A stretch of DNA of 64,000 nucleotides. Source: JASLDZ01 sp964242625 (GTDB lineage: Bacteria; Pseudomonadota; Alphaproteobacteria; Caulobacterales; Caulobacteraceae). Positions 1-10,222 of the stretch are shown piece by piece (position 1 is the stretch's first letter; every line of letters starts with the position of its first letter). Under the pieces are notes generated by a model that saw only the letters and a list, made by a program, of their open reading frames with translations, ran no database searches and had not been told where the DNA came from. The DNA is taken from contig CAXTAO010000011.1 in NCBI GenBank assembly GCA_964242625.1, positions 20,619 through 84,618 of the forward strand. Direction: 5' to 3'. Made by a program: the position numbers and the translations under genes.

Positions 1-2
1 TC

Positions 3-1085
3 GAGCTCGGCGCCCTCGCCTATCCCGTGCGGATCGGGCGTGGGGTGCTGGAGAGCGCGGGGGCGGCGATCGCACCGCTCCTGCGACGCCCCCGTGTGGC
101 GGTCGTCGCCGACGCGACCGCGGCCGCCCTGCACGGCGCCACGCTGCGCGCCTCCCTGGCGTCGGCGGGGGTGGAGGGCGCCTGGATCGAAGTGCCGCCG
201 GGCGAGGCGTCCAAGAGCTGGGGCGAGCTCGCCCGGGTGTGCGACGCGCTCCTGGAGCTCGAACTGGACCGCAACGAACTAGTCCTGGCCTTCGGCGGCG
301 GTGTGGTGGGCGACCTCGCGGGCTTCGCGGCGGCGGTGACCAAGCGCGGGCTCGACTTCGTGCAGGTCCCGACCACGCTCCTGGCCCAGGTCGACAGCTC
401 CGTCGGCGGCAAGACCGCCATCGACACGCCCCGCGGCAAGAACCTCGTGGGCGCCTTCCACCAGCCGCGGCTCGTCCTGGCCGACCTCGACGTGCTCTCG
501 ACCCTGCCGCCGCGCGAGGTGGCCGGGGGCCTGGCCGAGGTGATCAAGCACGGGCTCCTGGGCGACCGCGCCTATTTCGATGCGGTGGCGGCCGACCTCC
601 CCGCCCTCCTCGCTCGCGAGCCCGAGGCGCTCGCCCGCGCGGTGGCGCGCTCGGTGGAGATCAAGGCGGAGGTGGTCGCCGCCGACGAGCGGGAAGGCGG
701 GCGGCGCGCCCTCCTCAATCTCGGCCACACCTTCGGCCACGCGCTGGAAGCGGAGACGGGCTTCGGCGCAGGGCTGAGCCATGGCGAGGCGGTGGGGCTG
801 GGCTGCGCGCTGGCTGGCCGCTTCTCGGTCGCCCAGGGGCTCTGCCCGGAGGCGGACGCGCGCCGGGCGGAGGCGGTGATCGCCGCCGCGGGTCTGCCCA
901 CCCGGCTGGAGCAGGCTGGCCGCTTCGAGGCCGGACGCCTCCTTCACCATATGGCGCAGGACAAGAAGGCCGAGGGCGGCGCGCTCGTGCTGGTGCTCGT
1001 GCGCGCGATCGGCGAGGCATTCGTGGCCAAGGGCGTAGATCGGGCGACGGTCGCCGCCTTTTTGCGCGACGAGGGCGCGGACTAG
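3..1085 (+). CDS. aroB: 3-dehydroquinate synthase, 5'-truncated by window edge
   Basis: Cyclises DAHP to 3-dehydroquinate in the shikimate pathway, using NAD and a divalent metal in the cytoplasm. The frame is open to the window edge and reads ELGALAYPVRIGRG, the normal AroB N-terminal strand, so the true start lies a few codons upstream; the GTG at 27 is internal. Visible family motifs are the nucleotide-binding GGGVVGDLAGF (about visible residue 98), QVDSSVGGKTAID, EVIKHG, and the metal-ligand stretches LNLGHTFGHALE and LSHGEAVGLG. Length and motif order are complete apart from the first residues. The stop overlaps, inside ACTAGT, the stop of the convergent membrane-protein gene. aroK would be expected upstream but is outside the window. 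Confidence 0.95.
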   Translation, partial: ELGALAYPVRIGRGVLESAGAAIAPLLRRPRVAVVADATAAALHGATLRASLASAGVEGAWIEVPPGEASKSWGELARVCDALLELELDRNELVLAFGGGVVGDLAGFAAAVTKRGLDFVQVPTTLLAQVDSSVGGKTAIDTPRGKNLVGAFHQPRLVLADLDVLSTLPPREVAGGLAEVIKHGLLGDRAYFDAVAADLPALLAREPEALARAVARSVEIKAEVVAADEREGGRRALLNLGHTFGHALEAETGFGAGLSHGEAVGLGCALAGRFSVAQGLCPEADARRAEAVIAAAGLPTRLEQAGRFEAGRLLHHMAQDKKAEGGALVLVLVRAIGEAFVAKGVDRATVAAFLRDEGAD

Positions 1086-1345
1086 TCGTCGTAGAGCCCC
1101 TCCTCCTCGGGCTCGTGAGTGGCGGCGGCCTCGTCGTAGCCGCGGCGGGCGGAGAAGAAGGCGAGCCACATCAGGCCGGCGGTCAGCGCCGCCACGGTCA
1201 GCGCGCCGCCGATCATCGCCACCCAGATCCACGGGGTGCCGCCGAAGCTCCCCGGCAGGCTGGCCGAAGCCCAGGCGCCAAAACCCACGAGCCCCGCCGC
1301 CACCGCGACAATCAGGACGAGGGCGGCGATGACTCCCCGGCTCAT
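1082..1345 (-). CDS. small inner-membrane protein, unknown function
   Basis: An 87-residue protein starting MSRGVIAALVLIVAV. It has two hydrophobic segments (about residues 4-27 and 39-66) and an acidic hydrophilic tail ending EPEEEGLYDD, so it is probably a two-pass membrane protein. I do not recognise the family. It is convergent with aroB, their TAG stops overlapping, and lies 46 bp downstream of the beta-oxidation operon on the same strand, so it may be transcribed from it. The frame stays open further upstream, but that part overlaps the bifunctional beta-oxidation gene and lacks a convincing start. The hydrophobic profile and the tidy fit between neighbours argue for a real gene. Confidence 0.6.
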   Translation of the reverse strand: MSRGVIAALVLIVAVAAGLVGFGAWASASLPGSFGGTPWIWVAMIGGALTVAALTAGLMWLAFFSARRGYDEAAATHEPEEEGLYDD

Positions 1346-1391
1346 GGCGGCCCTCCCCGGCGACAGCGACGCCGCCGGGCAGCCGGACGCG

Positions 1392-3608
<2,217 letters not shown>

Positions 3609-3631
3609 GACGATCTCCTTCAAGGCCGGGT

Positions 3632-4837
3632 TCACACGCGCTCGATCACGGTGGCGGTGCCCATGCCGCCGCCGATGCAGAGGGTCGCCAGCGCGGTGGA
3701 CTTGCCGGTGCGCTCCAGCTCGTCGAGCACCGTGCCGAGGATCATGGCCCCGGTGGCGCCCAGCGGGTGACCCATGGCGATGGCCCCGCCGCAGACGTTG
3801 ATCCTGTCGTGGGCGATATCGAGCGCCTGCATGTAGCGCAGCACCACCGCGGCGAAGGCCTCGTTCAGCTCGTACAGGTCGATGTCGCCCGGCTGCATGC
3901 CCAGGCGCCCAAGAAGCTTGCGGGTCACGGGCTCGGGCCCCGTCAGCATGATCGAGGGCTCCGAGCCGATGGAGGCCATACCCTTGATCCGCGCGCGAGG
4001 CTTCAGCCCCAGCGCCTCGCCCGCCTCGCGCGAGCCCACGAGCACGCCCGCCGCCCCGTCGACGATGCCCGACGAATTGCCCGCGTGGTGCACGTGGTTC
4101 ACCCGCTCCATCTGCGGATAGCGCTGGGTGATCACCGCGTCGAAGCCCATCTCGCCCGGGACCTGGAACGAGGGGTTGAGCGCGCCCAGCGTCTGCATGG
4201 TGGCCTGGCCGCGCACGGTCTCGTCGTGGTCGAGCTGGACGAGGCCGAGCTGGTTGCGCACCGGCGCGATCGAGCCCTTGAAGCGCCCCTCCTCCCAGCT
4301 CTTCGCCGCGCGACGCTGGCTCTCGACGGCGTAGGCGTCGCAGTCGTCGCGCGAGAAGCCGTAGACGGTCGCGATGGCGTCGGCCGAGACGCCCTGGGGC
4401 ACGAAGTAGGTCTTGAAGGCGGGGTCGGGGTCGGTGGGCCAGGCCCCGCCGTCCGACGCCATGGGCACGCGGCTCATCGCTTCCACCCCGCCGCCGATCG
4501 CCATGTCGGCCTCGCCGCTCATCACCTTGGCCGCCGCCATATTCACCGCCTCCAGCCCCGAGGCGCAGAAGCGGTTGATCTGCACGCCCGCGGTGGTCTG
4601 AGCGTAGCCGGCGTTGAGCACGGCGGTGCGCGCGATGTCGGCCCCCTGCTCGCCCACGGGGGTGACGCAGCCCAGCACGACGTCGTCGACCTTCGAGGTG
4701 TCGAGGTGGTTGCGGTCGCGCAGCGCCTGCAGAACCTGGGTGGCGAGGCTCAGCGCGGTGATCTCGTGCAGCGAGCCATCCTTCTTGCCCTTGCCGCGCG
4801 GGGTGCGCACCGCGTCGTAGATGAAGGCCTCAGGCAT
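3632..4837 (-). CDS. acetyl-CoA acyltransferase (thiolase, FadA-like)
   Basis: Thiolytic cleavage of 3-ketoacyl-CoA, the last step of beta-oxidation. It is 401 aa, normal for the family. The nucleophilic Cys is in NRFCASGLE (C91). The active-site loops NEAFAAVV, GGAIAMGHPLG (H357) and CIGGGMG (C387) are all present. Its start overlaps the end of the OsmC gene by 8 bp and is preceded by GGAGGAG, and it is followed after 23 bp by the hydratase/dehydrogenase gene, which supports a thiolase plus multifunctional-enzyme complex. A biosynthetic acetoacetyl-CoA thiolase is possible from sequence alone, but the context favours degradation. Confidence 0.93.
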   Translation of the reverse strand: MPEAFIYDAVRTPRGKGKKDGSLHEITALSLATQVLQALRDRNHLDTSKVDDVVLGCVTPVGEQGADIARTAVLNAGYAQTTAGVQINRFCASGLEAVNMAAAKVMSGEADMAIGGGVEAMSRVPMASDGGAWPTDPDPAFKTYFVPQGVSADAIATVYGFSRDDCDAYAVESQRRAAKSWEEGRFKGSIAPVRNQLGLVQLDHDETVRGQATMQTLGALNPSFQVPGEMGFDAVITQRYPQMERVNHVHHAGNSSGIVDGAAGVLVGSREAGEALGLKPRARIKGMASIGSEPSIMLTGPEPVTRKLLGRLGMQPGDIDLYELNEAFAAVVLRYMQALDIAHDRINVCGGAIAMGHPLGATGAMILGTVLDELERTGKSTALATLCIGGGMGTATVIERV

Positions 4838-5351
4838 GGGCGGCGGCTCCTCCGGCGGCCGCGACTTCGGTGGTCGCGGGCGGTTCGACGGTGATCTCGG
4901 CCGTGACCGAGTTGGCGATGAAGCAGGCCTCGTGGGCCCGGTGGTGCAGGTCGTCGAGCTGGCTCTGCGCGGGCGCCTTGCCCGGCGGCCACTCGATGGC
5001 GGGGCGCAGCGCGATGCGGGTCACGGCGAAGCGCCCGTCGCTGAGCTTGCCCATGCGGCCGCCCGCGCGGTCGCGGTAGCTGAGCACCGCGAAGCCCGCG
5101 TGGCGCGCCAGGTCGATGAAGGTCAGCATGTGGCAGGCGGCGACGGCGGCGACCAGCATCTCCTCCGGATCGGCGGCGGCCTCCGCGCTCCAGGGCGCGC
5201 GCACGACCGAGGGCGAGGCCGAGCCCGGCAGGGTGATCCCGCCGTCGAACCCCACCGTGTGCTCGCGCGAGTAGTGGCCGGCCAGCATGTCGGCCTCGCC
5301 CGGGCCGCGCCAGTCGAGGGTGGCGGTGTGCTCAGCCACGGGCGGGAGCAT
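4830..5351 (-). CDS. OsmC family peroxidase-like protein
   Basis: OsmC/Ohr-fold protein of 173 aa, the family that reduces organic hydroperoxides with a pair of redox cysteines. The two conserved Cys positions are present in AACHML (C73) and EACFIA (C143). It sits inside the beta-oxidation operon, overlapping the SDR gene end by 20 bp (or 8 bp if the GTG at 5339 is used) and the thiolase start by 8 bp. This placement suggests detoxification of lipid hydroperoxides or of peroxide generated during acyl-CoA oxidation; that role is inference. The exact start is uncertain between ATG 5351 and GTG 5339. Confidence 0.88.
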   Translation of the reverse strand: MLPPVAEHTATLDWRGPGEADMLAGHYSREHTVGFDGGITLPGSASPSVVRAPWSAEAAADPEEMLVAAVAACHMLTFIDLARHAGFAVLSYRDRAGGRMGKLSDGRFAVTRIALRPAIEWPPGKAPAQSQLDDLHHRAHEACFIANSVTAEITVEPPATTEVAAAGGAAAHA

Positions 5352-6147
5352 CCAGAAGGCCCGACATGCGGTAGCCGTTCAGCGTCGATCCGCCGTCCAC
5401 GTCGAGGATCGTGCCGGTGACATAGGCGGCGGCGGGGCTCGACAGGTACACGGCCGCGTCGCCGATCTCGTCGGCCCGACCGTAGCGGCGCAGGGCGACG
5501 TTGGCCTTGGTGGCGGCCTGCGCCTCCTCAGTGGGGGCCAGCCGCGCCATGCCCTCGGTGCCCTCGATCGGGCCGGGGGTGATGGCGTTGACCCGCACGC
5601 CCATGGGCCCCCATTCGAGCGCCAGGCACTGCACCAGCATGTTGACCCCCGCCTTGGCGGCGCAGACGTGGCTCTGCAGGGCGGTGGGGTTCACCGCCTG
5701 GCCCGCGGTGATGGCGATCAGCGAGGCGCCCGGCCGCACCAGGTGCTCCCACCCCGCGCGGAACAGGTTGAAGGTGCCCAGGAGGTCGATGTCGACCACC
5801 GCCTTGAAGGCGTTGGCGCTCATGCCGAGCGCGGGGGCCGGAAAGTTGCCCGCCTGCCCGGCGATCAGGATGTCAAAGGCGCCGAGATCGCGCGCCGCCT
5901 GGGCGAGCACCGCCTCGGTCGCCGCGTAGTCGCGCACGTCGGCGGTGTAGGCGCGCGCGCCACAGCCGATCTCCTCGGCGGCGGCCTGCGCCTTGTCGGG
6001 CTTGCGGCCCATGACGGCGACCTTGGCTCCCAGCCCCGCGAAGCGATGGGCGATGCCGAGGTTGATGCCGCTCGTGCCGCCCGCGATGAAGGCGGTCTTC
6101 CCGGCCAGGAGGTCGGGCGCGAAAGTCGACTGGGGGGCCCGTTCCAT
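5332..6147 (-). CDS. short-chain dehydrogenase/reductase, 2,4-dienoyl-CoA-reductase-like
   Basis: NAD(P)-binding SDR of 271 aa with the cofactor motif AGGTSGINLGIA (about 22-33). The usual YxxxK catalytic Tyr is missing: the position reads V161-C-A-A-K165. The same loss is known in the 2,4-dienoyl-CoA reductase branch of SDRs, whose motif is a variant ending in AKAGV. Lying directly after an acyl-CoA dehydrogenase in a beta-oxidation operon, it most likely reduces dienoyl-CoA intermediates of unsaturated fatty acids; substrate is inferred. The start is the ATG at 6147, sharing a base with the dehydrogenase stop (TGATG). Upstream in-frame codons belong to the antisense-free part of the previous gene and are not used. 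Confidence 0.85.
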   Translation of the reverse strand: MERAPQSTFAPDLLAGKTAFIAGGTSGINLGIAHRFAGLGAKVAVMGRKPDKAQAAAEEIGCGARAYTADVRDYAATEAVLAQAARDLGAFDILIAGQAGNFPAPALGMSANAFKAVVDIDLLGTFNLFRAGWEHLVRPGASLIAITAGQAVNPTALQSHVCAAKAGVNMLVQCLALEWGPMGVRVNAITPGPIEGTEGMARLAPTEEAQAATKANVALRRYGRADEIGDAAVYLSSPAAAYVTGTILDVDGGSTLNGYRMSGLLDAPARG

Positions 6148-7931
6148 CAGAACGCCTCCGCCCGCAGCGCCATCATCGAAGCGGCCCCCGTCTTCAGCTT
6201 GGCGAGGTGCATGGCCCCCTCTGGCGCTATGCGGTCGAGGAAGTAGCGGCCGGTCGTGAGCTTGTCGGCGTAGAACGGGTCGGCCTCGCCGCCCGTGACC
6301 TTGGCCTGGGCGGCGCCCGCGATCTTCAGCCACATGAAGGCCAGCGCGGTCGTGCCGAACAGGCGCAGGTAGTCGGTGGAGGCCGCGCCCGCGTTGTCCG
6401 GATCGGCCAGGCCGTTCTGCATCAGCCAGAAGGTCGCCTCCTGCAGCTGAGCCTTGAGCGCGGCCAGACCTTCGGCGAACGGCTTGCAGGCGTCATCGCC
6501 GCCGTGCTCGGCGACCGCCGCGTCCACCTCGGCGAAGAACGCCATCACCGCGCGCCCGCCCTTGGCGGCGAGCTTGCGGCCCACAAGGTCGAGCGCCTGC
6601 ACGCCGTTGGTGCCCTCGTAGATCTGGGCGATGCGCGCATCGCGCAGGTACTGGCTCGCCGGGAAGTGCTCGGTGAAGCCCGAGCCGCCGTGCACCTGCA
6701 TGGCGGCCGAGCAGATGTCGAAGCCCTTGTCGGTGAGGTAGGCCTTCACGATGGGCGTCATCAGCCCCATCACGTCGGCCGCCTTCTCGCGCGTCTCCGC
6801 GTCAGGCGCCTTGTGCTGCAGGTCGCCGTGCAGCGCGGTCCACAGCACGAAAAGCCGCCCCGCCTCGATCACCGCGCGGCTGTCCATCAGCATGCGGCGC
6901 ACGTCGGGGTGCACGATGATCGGGTCGGCGGGGCCCTGCGCGTTCTTCGGCCCGGTGAGCGAGCGGCCCTGCAGCCGGTCGCGCGCGAAGTCGACCGCCG
7001 CCTGGTAGGCCGCCTCGCCCTGCGCCAGGCCCTGGACGCCGACGCCCAGGCGGGCTTCGTTCATCATCACGAACATGATCTTGAGGCCGGAGTTCTCCTC
7101 GCCGACGAGCCACCCCCGCGCGCCGTCGTACTGCATGACGCAGGTGGCGTTGCCGTGAATGCCCATCTTCTCCTCGAGCCCCGCGCAGCTCACCGCGTTG
7201 CGCTCGCCGCGTGCGCCCGCGACGTCGGGGATGAACTTCGGCACGATGAACAGACTGATGCCCTTCACTCCCGCGGGCGCGCCCTCGATCCGCGCCAGCA
7301 CGAGGTGGACGATGTTGTCGGCCAGGTCGTGCTCGCCGCCGGAGATCCAGATCTTCTGCCCGGTGATCGCGTAGGAGCCGTCGCCGTTGGGCACCGCCTT
7401 GGTGCGCAGCATGCCGAGGTCGGTGCCGCACTGGGGCTCGGTCAGGTTCATGGTGCCCGTCCACTCGCCGGAAACGAGCTTGGGCAGGTACATGGCCTTC
7501 TGCGCGTCCGACCCGCCCTCCCGGATGGCGGCGTAGGCTCCGTGGGTCAGCCCCGGGTACATGCCGAAGGCCATGTTCGCGCCCGAGGTCATCTCGCTGT
7601 AGGCGGCCCCCACCACCGCTGGCAGGCCCTGGCCTCCGTAGTCGGGGTCGGAGGTGAGCGAGGTCCACCCGCTCTCCGCCAGCTGGCGATAGGCGTCGCG
7701 GAACCCCGTGGGCGTCTTCACCCCGTCGGCCGACCAGGTGCAGCCTTCCGTATCGCCCACCTTGTTCAACGGCGCGAGCACGCCCTCGCAGAAGCGCGCC
7801 GCTTCCTCCAGCACCTGCTCGACCGTCTCGGACGAGGCGTCCGCGAAGCCCGGCAGGTTGGAATAGCCGTCGATGCGCAGCACGTCGCGCAGGAGAAAGA
7901 CGTGGTCGCGGACGGGGGCGCGGTAGGGCAT
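6147..7931 (-). CDS. acyl-CoA dehydrogenase, long (about 600 aa) type
   Basis: FAD-dependent alpha,beta-dehydrogenation of acyl-CoA, first step of beta-oxidation; 594 aa. This is the longer family with an extra C-terminal domain, as in FadE-like and DmdC-like enzymes. Visible motifs are the FAD/substrate loop NLTEPQCGTDLG, QKIWISGGEHD, the C-terminal VHGGSGFTEHFPASQYLRD and the catalytic-base loop IYEGTNGVQALDL. It starts 17 bp after the regulator gene, with GGAG 6 nt before the ATG. The substrate chain length cannot be read from sequence. A methylmercaptopropionyl-CoA dehydrogenase role is possible, but the rest of the operon points to general fatty-acid oxidation. Confidence 0.92.
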   Translation of the reverse strand: MPYRAPVRDHVFLLRDVLRIDGYSNLPGFADASSETVEQVLEEAARFCEGVLAPLNKVGDTEGCTWSADGVKTPTGFRDAYRQLAESGWTSLTSDPDYGGQGLPAVVGAAYSEMTSGANMAFGMYPGLTHGAYAAIREGGSDAQKAMYLPKLVSGEWTGTMNLTEPQCGTDLGMLRTKAVPNGDGSYAITGQKIWISGGEHDLADNIVHLVLARIEGAPAGVKGISLFIVPKFIPDVAGARGERNAVSCAGLEEKMGIHGNATCVMQYDGARGWLVGEENSGLKIMFVMMNEARLGVGVQGLAQGEAAYQAAVDFARDRLQGRSLTGPKNAQGPADPIIVHPDVRRMLMDSRAVIEAGRLFVLWTALHGDLQHKAPDAETREKAADVMGLMTPIVKAYLTDKGFDICSAAMQVHGGSGFTEHFPASQYLRDARIAQIYEGTNGVQALDLVGRKLAAKGGRAVMAFFAEVDAAVAEHGGDDACKPFAEGLAALKAQLQEATFWLMQNGLADPDNAGAASTDYLRLFGTTALAFMWLKIAGAAQAKVTGGEADPFYADKLTTGRYFLDRIAPEGAMHLAKLKTGAASMMALRAEAF

Positions 7932-7948
7932 CGGGTCTCCAGAACGGG

Positions 7949-8446
7949 TCAGGCGTCGGATCGGGCGGCGAGGGCGTCGTCAGGGTGGGCGTCGTCCAGC
8001 CGGGCGCGCAGCACGCGCTCGTAGGCTTGGGCTTCGGGCAGGAGGTCGGGGCGCAGCGCCGCCAGCCGGTCCTCCAGCCGGGCGCAACCCTCCTCCAGCA
8101 CCTGGATCGAGTGGTCGATGTCCTCCCGCTGAACTTTCAGGGCCGTGATCCTCTCGCGGAACTTGGGCAGGGACGCGGCCATCTGCACCGCACCGCCGTC
8201 CCGCTCGTCGTAGAGGTCGAGGAGCTCGCCCAGCTCCTGCAGGCTGAAGCCCACGCGGCGGCCGCGCACGATCAGCTGCAGCCGCGCCCGGTCGCGCGCG
8301 TCGTAAACGCGGGTCAGGCCCTGGCGCGCAGGCGTCAGGAGCGCGCGGTCCTCGTAGAAGCGCAGCGCGCGCGGCGTCACGCCGAACTCGTCGCAGAGCT
8401 GGCGGATGCTCCACACACGCTCGGGCCTGCGCAGGACAGCGGACAT
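7949..8446 (-). CDS. MerR family transcriptional regulator of the beta-oxidation operon
   Basis: DNA-binding regulator of 165 aa. The N-terminal MerR winged helix (about 12-80) reads WSIRQLCDEFGVTPRALRFYED, split by the usual turn, followed by RVYDARDRARL and a long C-terminal coiled coil (about 90-145). There is no metal-binding Cys cluster, so it is not a metal sensor. It resembles the MerR group (LiuR-type) that represses acyl-CoA catabolism genes and is released by acyl-CoA; this assignment is by context. It is the first gene of the minus-strand operon, with an imperfect palindrome 21-36 bp upstream of its start, suggesting autoregulation. Confidence 0.88.
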   Translation of the reverse strand: MSAVLRRPERVWSIRQLCDEFGVTPRALRFYEDRALLTPARQGLTRVYDARDRARLQLIVRGRRVGFSLQELGELLDLYDERDGGAVQMAASLPKFRERITALKVQREDIDHSIQVLEEGCARLEDRLAALRPDLLPEAQAYERVLRARLDDAHPDDALAARSDA

Positions 8447-8453
8447 ATGGGGC

Positions 8454-8482
8454 GAAGTACGCTCCGCTTACGTGAGCGTCAA
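8454..8482 (-). promoter_or_regulatory. putative promoter and MerR-regulator operator of the beta-oxidation operon
   Basis: On the minus strand TTGACG (8482-8477) is followed after 17 nt by TACTTC (8459-8454), a plausible -35/-10 pair 8-13 nt ahead of the regulator start. Overlapping the -35 is an imperfect 16-bp palindrome, TTGACGCTCACGTAAG (8482-8467), with ACG/CGT arms flanked by T/A. Its shape resembles operators of MerR-type regulators of acyl-CoA catabolism. The -10 is weak; assignment is by motif and position only. Confidence 0.45.
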
Positions 8483-8555
8483 CTGAAGCGGCACTCTACC
8501 TTGACGAGAGTGTTCGGGCGTGCCCTGCTCCGATTGACAACCAGGGAGATGCGGC

Positions 8556-8912
8556 ATGGACAGGGCCGAAGTCGCGATGGACGTGGCGGCGCGGCTCGGC
8601 GCGGCCGAGCGCGCGATCGACGAGGCCGTGCGGGCGGGGGCCGACCTCCTCGGGCGGCTCGCCACCGCGCGGGGCGATCTCGACCTGTCGGCGGTGGTGG
8701 GCGGCGAGGCCTTCGAGCGCTCCACCGCCGCCTTGGCCGCGCTCTCGGCGGCACGCGCCGAGACGGCGGCCTGCCACGACGTCTTGTCGCGCGTGCAGGT
8801 GCGCGTGGGGCTGGGCGCGGTGGCCACCGGCCAGGGCGGCAAGACGCCGCCGCCCTCCGCCCACGCCGTGAGCGCCGACGCCGGAGCGGAAGTCCGCCGC
8901 CTGCGCGCCTGA
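8556..8912 (+). CDS. hypothetical protein, Ala-rich helical
   Basis: A 118-aa protein starting MDRAEVAMDVAARLGAAERA, with AGGGAG 7-8 nt before the ATG. It is predicted almost wholly alpha-helical through residue 90, with a Pro/Ser tail and no signal peptide or membrane segment. I do not recognise a domain; the helical N-terminus is faintly reminiscent of chemotaxis-accessory or phasin-like small proteins, too weak to name. It is divergent from the MerR-led operon and is followed 14 nt after its stop by a 10-bp hairpin. Codon use matches its neighbours and the ribosome-binding site is good, so I accept it as a gene. Confidence 0.6.
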   Translation: MDRAEVAMDVAARLGAAERAIDEAVRAGADLLGRLATARGDLDLSAVVGGEAFERSTAALAALSAARAETAACHDVLSRVQVRVGLGAVATGQGGKTPPPSAHAVSADAGAEVRRLRA

Positions 8913-8925
8913 ATCTCGGAAACGT

Positions 8926-8953
8926 CCGGGCTTGCGCGCCTTGGCAAGCCCGG
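8926..8953 (+). terminator. hairpin after the 118-aa gene
   Basis: Stem CCGGGCTTGC / GCAAGCCCGG, 10 bp perfect, with an 8-nt loop, beginning 14 nt past the stop. There is no clear U-run, as is common in very G+C-rich genomes, so termination strength is unknown. Confidence 0.5.
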
Positions 8954-8969
8954 GGCGACACGTTATCTC
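8941..8969 (+). promoter_or_regulatory. possible promoter of the cox operon
   Basis: TTGGCA (8941-8946, five of six to TTGACA) and TATCTC (8964-8969) are 17 nt apart and about 125 nt ahead of the likely coxB start. The -35 overlaps the 3' arm of the preceding hairpin. The -10 is weak, so this is only a candidate. Confidence 0.3.
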
Positions 8970-9095
8970 GCCCTCAAACGCCGAAGGCGCCTGCGCCGCT
9001 TTAGCGGACGCGCTTCGGCCGCCGCGGACCCACGGTTCGACGGCTCTGAGGCGTCGTTGTCCGGCGCCGCGCAAGCTTTGAGGATGACGGCGAGC

Positions 9096-10166
9096 ATGGG
9101 TACGGCCTACGGGTTTTCGGGAGGGGCGGCCCGGCGGCGTTCCGCGATGGCCGGCGTGGCGGCCGCGAGCGCGCTCGGCGCGGCTGCGCCGGCTTTCGCC
9201 GCCGACCTCCTCGGCCAGCCCACCCCCGGCGCGGTCGGCATGCAGCCTGCGGGCGACGAACTGCGGCGGAGCGCAGAGTTCTTCCACAACATCATATTGA
9301 TGCCCGCGCTGGGGCTCGTCTGCCTGTTCGTGCTGGGGCTCCTCGTCTGGATCGTGGTCCGGTACAACGCCAAGGCCAACCCTACGCCGGCGCGCTTCAG
9401 CCACAACACGCCGATCGAGATCGTGTGGACGGTGGTGCCCGTCCTGATCCTGATGTTCTTCTCGATCTTCTCCTTCCGCCTGCTCTACGCCTACCACAAC
9501 ATCCCCAAGCCCGACGTGACGGTGAAGGTCACGGGCAACCAGTGGTATTGGTCGTATGAATACCCCGACGCGGGCGTGCCCGAGTACACCTCCAACCCGC
9601 TGCCCCAGGCGCAGGCCGAGGCGCAGGGCCCCGGCCTCTACCGGCTCGCGGTCGACAAGCCGATGGTCGTGCCGGTGAACAAGACGGTGCAGGTGCTGAC
9701 CACGGGCGCCGACGTGCTGCACGCCTTCTTCGTGCCGGCGTTCGGCATCCAGACCACCTCCATCCCCGGCCGGGTGAACCAGACCTGGTTCCGCGCGGAG
9801 AAGACCGGCCGCTACTACGGCCAGTGCAACGAGCTCTGCGGGGTGAACCACTCCTTCATGCCCATCGAGATCGACGTGGTGACCCAGCCGGAATACATGG
9901 CCTGGGTCGCGGCGCGCTCCACCAAGAAGGCGGAGCGCACGCCCTCGGGCGCCGCCCCCTCCCCGCCGTCCGACACCGCCGCGCCGAGCGCGCCCGCCGC
10001 GGCTGCGGCCTCTCCCGGCGGCCAGCCGGTGGGCCCGTCCACTGGCGCTTCCACCCCGTCCGCGCCGGCCGCAGGCTCTGCCCCCGCCGCCCAGACCGGC
10101 CCGCGCGGCAAGGCGCGCGTGCCCGGCGCGCCTTCCCCCGCCAAGCCGGCCGGCACGTCGGCCTGA
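9096..10166 (+). CDS. coxB: cytochrome c oxidase subunit II (CuA subunit)
   Basis: Receives electrons from cytochrome c at the CuA centre of the aa3 oxidase, in the inner membrane with a periplasmic domain. It has a signal peptide ending AFA-ADLL, two membrane helices, then the CuA fold with DVLHAFFVP and the ligand loop YGQCNELCGVNHSFMP (CxxxCxxxH plus Met). After the last strand comes an unusual tail of about 80 residues, rich in Ala, Pro and Ser, that normal subunit II lacks. Start is uncertain: ATG 9096 has GAGG 12 nt upstream, ATG 9084 and TTG 9057 are alternatives and change only the leader. First gene of the oxidase operon. Confidence 0.93.
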   Translation: MGTAYGFSGGAARRRSAMAGVAAASALGAAAPAFAADLLGQPTPGAVGMQPAGDELRRSAEFFHNIILMPALGLVCLFVLGLLVWIVVRYNAKANPTPARFSHNTPIEIVWTVVPVLILMFFSIFSFRLLYAYHNIPKPDVTVKVTGNQWYWSYEYPDAGVPEYTSNPLPQAQAEAQGPGLYRLAVDKPMVVPVNKTVQVLTTGADVLHAFFVPAFGIQTTSIPGRVNQTWFRAEKTGRYYGQCNELCGVNHSFMPIEIDVVTQPEYMAWVAARSTKKAERTPSGAAPSPPSDTAAPSAPAAAAASPGGQPVGPSTGASTPSAPAAGSAPAAQTGPRGKARVPGAPSPAKPAGTSA

Positions 10167-10222
10167 CCCGCATGATCCCCGCCCCTCGCCCCGTATGCTT
10201 CGTGAATAGGCACTGACCGCCA

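Noticed and set aside
9030..9055. GGTTCGA motif resembling a tRNA T-arm
   Set aside because: No acceptor, D or anticodon stems can be drawn around it.
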